Assembly: GCA_947454305.1 (NCBI GenBank)
Contig: CANGJE010000015.1
Span: forward strand, 1-39,950
Reading direction: 5' to 3'
DNA from: Oxalobacteraceae bacterium
GTDB lineage: Bacteria > Pseudomonadota > Gammaproteobacteria > Burkholderiales > Burkholderiaceae_D
Length of the DNA stretch: 39,950 bases
How positions within the stretch are numbered: position 1 is the stretch's first letter; each line of letters starts with the position of its first letter. Shown here one piece after another: positions 35,545 through 39,950 of this stretch. The notes beneath the pieces are model-generated. The model was not told where the DNA came from. It did not search any database and worked only from the letters and a program-made list of their open reading frames with translations. The position numbers were made by a program, and so were the translations under genes.

Positions 35545-38172
35545 TCAGCCTGCGTTATCCTCATCCGAAACTGAGTCGTCCGAAACCACGTCTTCTGCAT
35601 CACTCTCTGCAATACGCTGAAGGCCTGATAAACGAGTTCCATCTTCAACTGCAATCAGTGTCACACCCTGAGTAGCACGGCCCATTTCACGAATCTCAGA
35701 TACTCGCGTGCGAATCAACACACCACCGGTCGTAATCATCATGATTTCATCGGTCGATTCAACCAAGGTAGCTGCCACAACTTTGCCATTGCGCTCGCTC
35801 GTCTGAATCGCAATCATGCCTTTGGTACCGCGACCATGACGTGTGTATTCTGTAATCGGCGTACGTTTGCCGTAACCATTTTCAGTCGCTGTTAAAACGG
35901 ATTGCTGCTCAGTCTGCGCTACCAACATCGCGATGACGAGTTGACCTTCGTCGAGATTCATACCGCGCACACCACGTGCTGTACGGCCCATAGGACGCAC
36001 ATCGCTTTCATCAAAACGAACCGCTTTACCCGCATCTGAGAACAACATCACATCGTTGCCGCCATTCGTCAGCGAAGCACCGATCAAGAAATCGCCCTCA
36101 TCCAAGTCAACGGCAATAATGCCAGCCTTACGAGGATTGCTGAAATCTGACAACGACGTTTTTTTCACAACACCATGCGAAGTCGCCATAAATACGTAAC
36201 GATCTTCAGGGAATTTGCTGTCCTCACCAAACAATGGCAACACCACGGTGACTTTCTCACCTTCTTGCAGGGGGAACATATTCACAATTGGTTTACCGCG
36301 CGATGTGCGTGAGCCCTGCGGCACTTCCCATACTTTGAGCCAGTACATTCGGCCACGATTCGAGAAGCACAGGATGTAATCATGGGTATTCGCAATAAAG
36401 AGCTGCTCGATCCAATCATCATCCTTAGTGCCCGCGGCCTGCTTGCCACGACCGCCGCGTTTTTGTGCACGGTACTCTGACAAGGGTTGCGATTTCATGT
36501 AACCCGAATGCGAAAGCGTGACCACCATATCCTGAGGCGTAATCAAATCTTCCGTACCCAAATCAGTCGCGTTGATTTCTATGGTCGAGCGACGTTTGTC
36601 TTTGTTACCTTCACCGTATTCATTGCGAGCAGCGATCAGCTCATCGCTAATGATGGTGGTCACACGCTCAGGACGACCCAGAATGTCTAACAGATCAGCG
36701 ATCTGCTCCATCACTTCTTTGTATTCGTTAACGATCTTATCTTGCTCAAGACCGGTTAAACGTTGCAGACGCATCTGCAAAATTTCCTGCGCCTGATCAT
36801 CCGATAATTTGTACATGCCATCGGATTGCAAACCGTAATGACGTGGCAGATTTTCAGGGCGGAAGGATTCAATGCCACCGGCGTTTTCTGCTCCTGTACG
36901 CGCGAGCATTTCACGCACCAGTGACGAATCCCATGAGCGCGCCATCAACTCAGCTTTAGCGACTGGCGGAGTTGGAGCAGCTTTAATCAGCGCAATAAAT
37001 TCATCAATGTTAGCCAGCGCTACAGCCAGACCTTCCAACACATGACCCCGATCACGCGCTTTACGTAATTCAAAAACCGTACGGCGTGTAACAACTTCAC
37101 GCCTATGTGACAAGAAGCATTCCAGCATCTGCTTCAAGTTCAATAGCTTAGGCTGACCATCAACCAACGCCACCATGTTCATACCAAAGGTGTCTTGCAG
37201 TTGCGTCTGCTTGTACAGATTGTTTAAAACAACCTCAGCAACTTCACCGCGCTTTAATTCGATAACTACGCGCATGCCTGATTTATCAGATTCATCGCGA
37301 ATATCAGAAATGCCATCTAATTTTTTATCACGAACAATCTCAGCTATGCGCTCAAGCAATGATTTTTTATTGACCTGATAGGGCAACTCATCAACGATGA
37401 TAGAAGAGCGGTTATCACGCAATTCTTCGAAATGCGTACGAGCGCGCATCACTACGCGACCGCGGCCAGTGCGATAACCATCACGCACACCCGACACGCC
37501 GTAGATAATTCCCGCCGTAGGGAAATCAGGCGCAGGAATGATTTCTATCAATTCATCGACGGTGCACTGAGGCGTCTGCAGTACATGCAAAGCACCATTG
37601 ATGACTTCAGTAATGTTGTGTGGCGGGATATTCGTTGCCATACCCACGGCAATACCCGATGAACCGTTGATTAACAGATTCGGTATGCGAGTAGGTAATA
37701 CGGAAGGCTCTTTTTCTTTGCCATCGTAGTTGGGAACAAAATCGACGGTATCTTTATCGATATCGGCCAGCAACTCACTAGCAATTTTATCCAGACGACA
37801 TTCGGTGTAACGCATCGCAGCGGCGTTGTCGCCATCAATCGATCCGAAGTTTCCCTGTCCATCGACGAGCGTGTAGCGTAAGGAAAAATCCTGCGCCATA
37901 CGCACTAGCGTGTCGTAAATCGCCTGATCGCCGTGCGGGTGATATTTACCCATCACCTCACCCACAACGCGCGCGCATTTAACGTAAGGACGATTCCAAA
38001 CATTGTTTGTTTCATGCATCGCGAACAACACACGACGATGTACTGGCTTGAGTCCATCCCTCACATCAGGTAATGCGCGACCCACAATCACGCTCATGGC
38101 GTAATCGAGATAACTCTTGCGCATCTCTTCTTCGAGGGAAATCGGGATGGTCTCTTTGGCGAACTGATCCAT
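35545..38172 (-). CDS. gyrA: DNA gyrase subunit A
   Basis: GyrA cuts and rejoins DNA in the A2B2 gyrase that introduces negative supercoils. The 875-aa protein has the winged-helix breakage domain with catalytic Tyr122 (Arg121 before it), the quinolone region [10 protein letters not shown] with Gln83 and Asp87, and a C-terminal beta-pinwheel with the GyrA box KRGGRGKQ near residue 565. An acidic tail ends the protein. Gln83 instead of the common Ser or Thr is notable. The 294-bp upstream gap to ompA holds its promoter, which I could not place. Confidence 0.99.
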   Translation of the reverse strand: MDQFAKETIPISLEEEMRKSYLDYAMSVIVGRALPDVRDGLKPVHRRVLFAMHETNNVWNRPYVKCARVVGEVMGKYHPHGDQAIYDTLVRMAQDFSLRYTLVDGQGNFGSIDGDNAAAMRYTECRLDKIASELLADIDKDTVDFVPNYDGKEKEPSVLPTRIPNLLINGSSGIAVGMATNIPPHNITEVINGALHVLQTPQCTVDELIEIIPAPDFPTAGIIYGVSGVRDGYRTGRGRVVMRARTHFEELRDNRSSIIVDELPYQVNKKSLLERIAEIVRDKKLDGISDIRDESDKSGMRVVIELKRGEVAEVVLNNLYKQTQLQDTFGMNMVALVDGQPKLLNLKQMLECFLSHRREVVTRRTVFELRKARDRGHVLEGLAVALANIDEFIALIKAAPTPPVAKAELMARSWDSSLVREMLARTGAENAGGIESFRPENLPRHYGLQSDGMYKLSDDQAQEILQMRLQRLTGLEQDKIVNEYKEVMEQIADLLDILGRPERVTTIISDELIAARNEYGEGNKDKRRSTIEINATDLGTEDLITPQDMVVTLSHSGYMKSQPLSEYRAQKRGGRGKQAAGTKDDDWIEQLFIANTHDYILCFSNRGRMYWLKVWEVPQGSRTSRGKPIVNMFPLQEGEKVTVVLPLFGEDSKFPEDRYVFMATSHGVVKKTSLSDFSNPRKAGIIAVDLDEGDFLIGASLTNGGNDVMLFSDAGKAVRFDESDVRPMGRTARGVRGMNLDEGQLVIAMLVAQTEQQSVLTATENGYGKRTPITEYTRHGRGTKGMIAIQTSERNGKVVAATLVESTDEIMMITTGGVLIRTRVSEIREMGRATQGVTLIAVEDGTRLSGLQRIAESDAEDVVSDDSVSDEDNAG

Positions 38173-38254
38173 TGGCAGGCTGATAATTTAAGAAATTTGA
38201 ACGGACTATTTCATGAAAACACAAGGAAAATCGTATGGTTTCACTAGCGATATT

Positions 38255-38276
38255 GAGCAGTCTCAACTGCTCTTTT
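38255..38276 (+). terminator. hairpin with T-run in the gyrA-ompA intergenic region
   Basis: GAGCAGT (38255-38261), loop CTCA and ACTGCTC (38266-38272) are followed by TTTT on the plus strand. It looks like a terminator but lies between two divergent genes, where nothing upstream on that strand is known. Confidence 0.5.
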
Positions 38277-38466
38277 CTGAACACGAAATTTTACCACGCG
38301 GACCCCTCTTAAAGAAGACTGGCCGTAACTAAAACTAGCTTGCCCCACAGTTGGATTACGAACCCCTATCCACCGTTTGATTAGCACCAAAACACTCCTG
38401 CTAACGACTGTCAGACTAATCGAATTGCAATTTCGCTCATCACTCTTAAAGCAAGGAGACATACCC

Positions 38467-39162
38467 ATGGGCCAGCGTTCAAATATCTTTCTGATACTGA
38501 TTTCAGTATCACTATCGATTGCGTCTGCAGACGACGCCGTCAATCTCTCTTCCGATAACAGCAACAGCGGTGCTTATTTGACTGACTCTGCTGGAAACGC
38601 AGTTCGCGGCGGCACTGGCGAATGTTGGCGCGCAGGTATCTGGACTCCCATGTTGGCAAATTTAGTTGGCTGTGATGGCGTTATGGCAAAGGCATTACCC
38701 GTTAACTCACCTGCAGAAGCTCCAGAACAACTAGCCACATCACCAGCAGAGACAGACGCGGCTCCAGAGCAAGCAATGGATTCAACAAGCACACAAGAGG
38801 CCTCAGAAAAAATTAGCTTTGATACAGAAACGCTCTTTGATTTTGATAAATCCACTCTAAAAAATGAAGGCAGGCAAAGGCTGGATTTACTCGCTTCGCG
38901 CTTAATGAACGGTGTTGTTCAGGTCGTGGTGGCTTTGGGCCATACAGACTCTATGGGCTCTCAGACGCATAACCAACAACTTTCTGAAAAACGTGCACGA
39001 GCTGTGGCTGACTATCTCAGCAATAAAGGCATACCCAATGAAAAAATCTTTACTGAAGGACGCGGCGGCTCGCAACCTATAGCCAGCAATTCAAGCGAGG
39101 CAGGACGCGCCATGAATCGACGAGTACAGATAGAAGTTGTAACAACCCGAGCCAGAGAATAA
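38467..39162 (+). CDS. OmpA family outer-membrane/peptidoglycan-binding protein (paralogue 1)
   Basis: The 231-aa protein has a signal peptide (residues 1 to about 21), a short Cys-containing segment CWRAGIWTP...GCD (53-70) typical of betaproteobacterial OmpA, a Pro/Ala/Glu-rich linker, and an OmpA C-terminal domain from about 115 (FDFDKSTL, the LSEKRARAVADYL helix and the GGSQPIASN loop) that binds peptidoglycan. It lacks a membrane beta-barrel. AAGGAGA lies 7 nt before this ATG. The in-frame ATG at 38377 has no ribosome site. It is divergent from gyrA and followed by a second copy. Confidence 0.93.
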   Translation: MGQRSNIFLILISVSLSIASADDAVNLSSDNSNSGAYLTDSAGNAVRGGTGECWRAGIWTPMLANLVGCDGVMAKALPVNSPAEAPEQLATSPAETDAAPEQAMDSTSTQEASEKISFDTETLFDFDKSTLKNEGRQRLDLLASRLMNGVVQVVVALGHTDSMGSQTHNQQLSEKRARAVADYLSNKGIPNEKIFTEGRGGSQPIASNSSEAGRAMNRRVQIEVVTTRARE

Positions 39163-39432
39163 TGTCCACACCCTGGGGAAAAGCTTATTGAGACTCGCCC
39201 AAGCAATCGGACAGATCTCGCCCCGAGGATGCTCATTTAGAGCCAAAAATCGTTTCCGCGATGGGTTTGTTGTTTCTTTTATTAGTGTCAATAACTCACT
39301 AAATTGGCAGACTTCTTGGGCTAATGCTAATAAATAGCAGTAAAATTGCGGTCTAGTTCGGGAAACGGGCCAGCATTCTCTACATTTAGCTGCCTCCCCG
39401 ACGAATACAGCTCAACCAACACGGGAACCAAA

Positions 39433-39950
39433 ATGAAACGCAACTTGCGCAATTTAGCCATCCTTCTAGCGCTTTCCTCAATGAGCGCACTTGTCTTTGC
39501 CGCAGACAAGGCTCCAAAAAAAGGATACTTGACCGATTCTGAGAACGGCGTAGTCAAAAGTAATTTCGGCCTTTGCTGGCACACCGGCTTCTGGACGCCT
39601 GCGGATGCGGTTGAGGGTTGTGACAGCATGCTGAAAAGCGCTGCTCCAGCTGTGCCGTTGGCAACACCTCTGCCAGCTCCAGCACCTGCGCCTTACGTTG
39701 ATACAACTCCAGGATCAGCACCAGCAGCTGCAGCTGCAGCGGTGGTTCCATCCTCAGAAAAAATCACCTTCGAAGCGGATACTTTCTTTGATTTTGATAA
39801 GTCAGTACTTAAGCCAACTGGCAAAACCAAACTGAATGATTTGGCTTCCAAACTGCAAGGTATTGATATCGAAGTCGTTGTTGCGACTGGCCATACTGAC
39901 TCAGTTGGTTCAGATGCTTACAACATCAAACTCTCTCTGCGTCGCGCGAA
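39433..39950 (+). CDS. ompA: OmpA family protein (paralogue 2, cut by window end)
   Basis: The visible 172 codons show a signal peptide (MKRNLRNLAILLALSSMSAL, cleaved near VFAADK), the segment CWHTGFWTP...GCD (48-64), an Ala/Pro linker and the start of an OmpA C-terminal domain (FFDFDKSVLKPTGKTKLNDL). It resembles the upstream gene in every segment, so the two are tandem paralogues. This one has the more canonical form. The C-terminus is outside the window. The 270-bp gap before it holds TTGGGC (39316-39321) and TAAAAT (39341-39346), a weak promoter candidate with a 19-nt spacer. Confidence 0.93.
   Translation, partial: MKRNLRNLAILLALSSMSALVFAADKAPKKGYLTDSENGVVKSNFGLCWHTGFWTPADAVEGCDSMLKSAAPAVPLATPLPAPAPAPYVDTTPGSAPAAAAAAVVPSSEKITFEADTFFDFDKSVLKPTGKTKLNDLASKLQGIDIEVVVATGHTDSVGSDAYNIKLSLRRA

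Noticed and set aside
38377..38466. 30-residue N-terminal extension of the first OmpA-like protein
   Set aside because: It has no ribosome site and would bury the signal peptide, while the ATG at 38467 has AAGGAGA upstream.

Overview
The window looks like chromosomal DNA of a betaproteobacterium, close to Burkholderiales or Nitrosomonadales. Two things point there: the rpsA, pheA, pgpA and OmpA proteins read like betaproteobacterial family members, and the gene order ompA / gyrA-pheA-hisC-tyrA-aroA-cmk-rpsA-ihfB-lapA-lapB ... comEA-cysM ... mltB is the one I recall for that class. This assignment rests on memory of families and synteny, not on a search. Coding density is high. I saw no tRNA, rRNA, CRISPR array or insertion sequence.

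Region 1 (1-6048, minus strand) is a six-gene operon with its own sigma70-type promoter. In order of transcription it encodes a HAD-UbiA fusion prenyltransferase, a DprE1-like flavin oxidase, a DprE2-like SDR, an NAD-dependent epimerase-like protein, an FAD-dependent amine-oxidase-like protein, and a GtrA-like membrane protein cut by the window edge. The UbiA, DprE1, DprE2 and GtrA set parallels the mycobacterial decaprenyl-phosphoryl-arabinose pathway. It is therefore a candidate polyprenyl-phospho-pentose (D-arabinofuranose-like) donor cassette in a Gram-negative bacterium.

Region 2 (6044-16316) is mostly metabolic: maeB, thiL-pgpA-pncC, pyrF, an EamA transporter, dacB (PBP4), an ornithine cyclodeaminase/mu-crystallin family protein and a pirin.

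Region 3 (16494-19994) is the groES-groEL operon. Its promoter fits both sigma70 and sigma32 patterns and abuts a perfect CIRCE operator, and the operon ends in a strong terminator. Just behind it lies an AT-richer 372-aa gene whose C-terminal part has the layout of a mono-ADP-ribosyltransferase domain, with Lys in place of the usual Arg. This is the second candidate for an undescribed system.

Region 4 (20078-26294) holds an enoyl-CoA hydratase-like protein without the two catalytic glutamates, the ribosome-assembly GTPase RbgA/YlqF, mltB with a DUF1415 gene, a small HTH protein, cysM and comEA. The cysM leader folds into two strong hairpins, one of which pairs a GGAGG Shine-Dalgarno sequence with CCTCC beside the ATG.

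Region 5 (26522-38172, minus strand) is the conserved lapB-lapA-ihfB-rpsA-cmk-aroA-tyrA-hisC-pheA-gyrA block for LPS assembly control, nucleoid protein, translation, aromatic amino-acid synthesis and DNA gyrase. serC, which I expect between gyrA and pheA, is missing. Divergent from gyrA are two tandem OmpA-family genes (38467-39950), the second cut by the window end.
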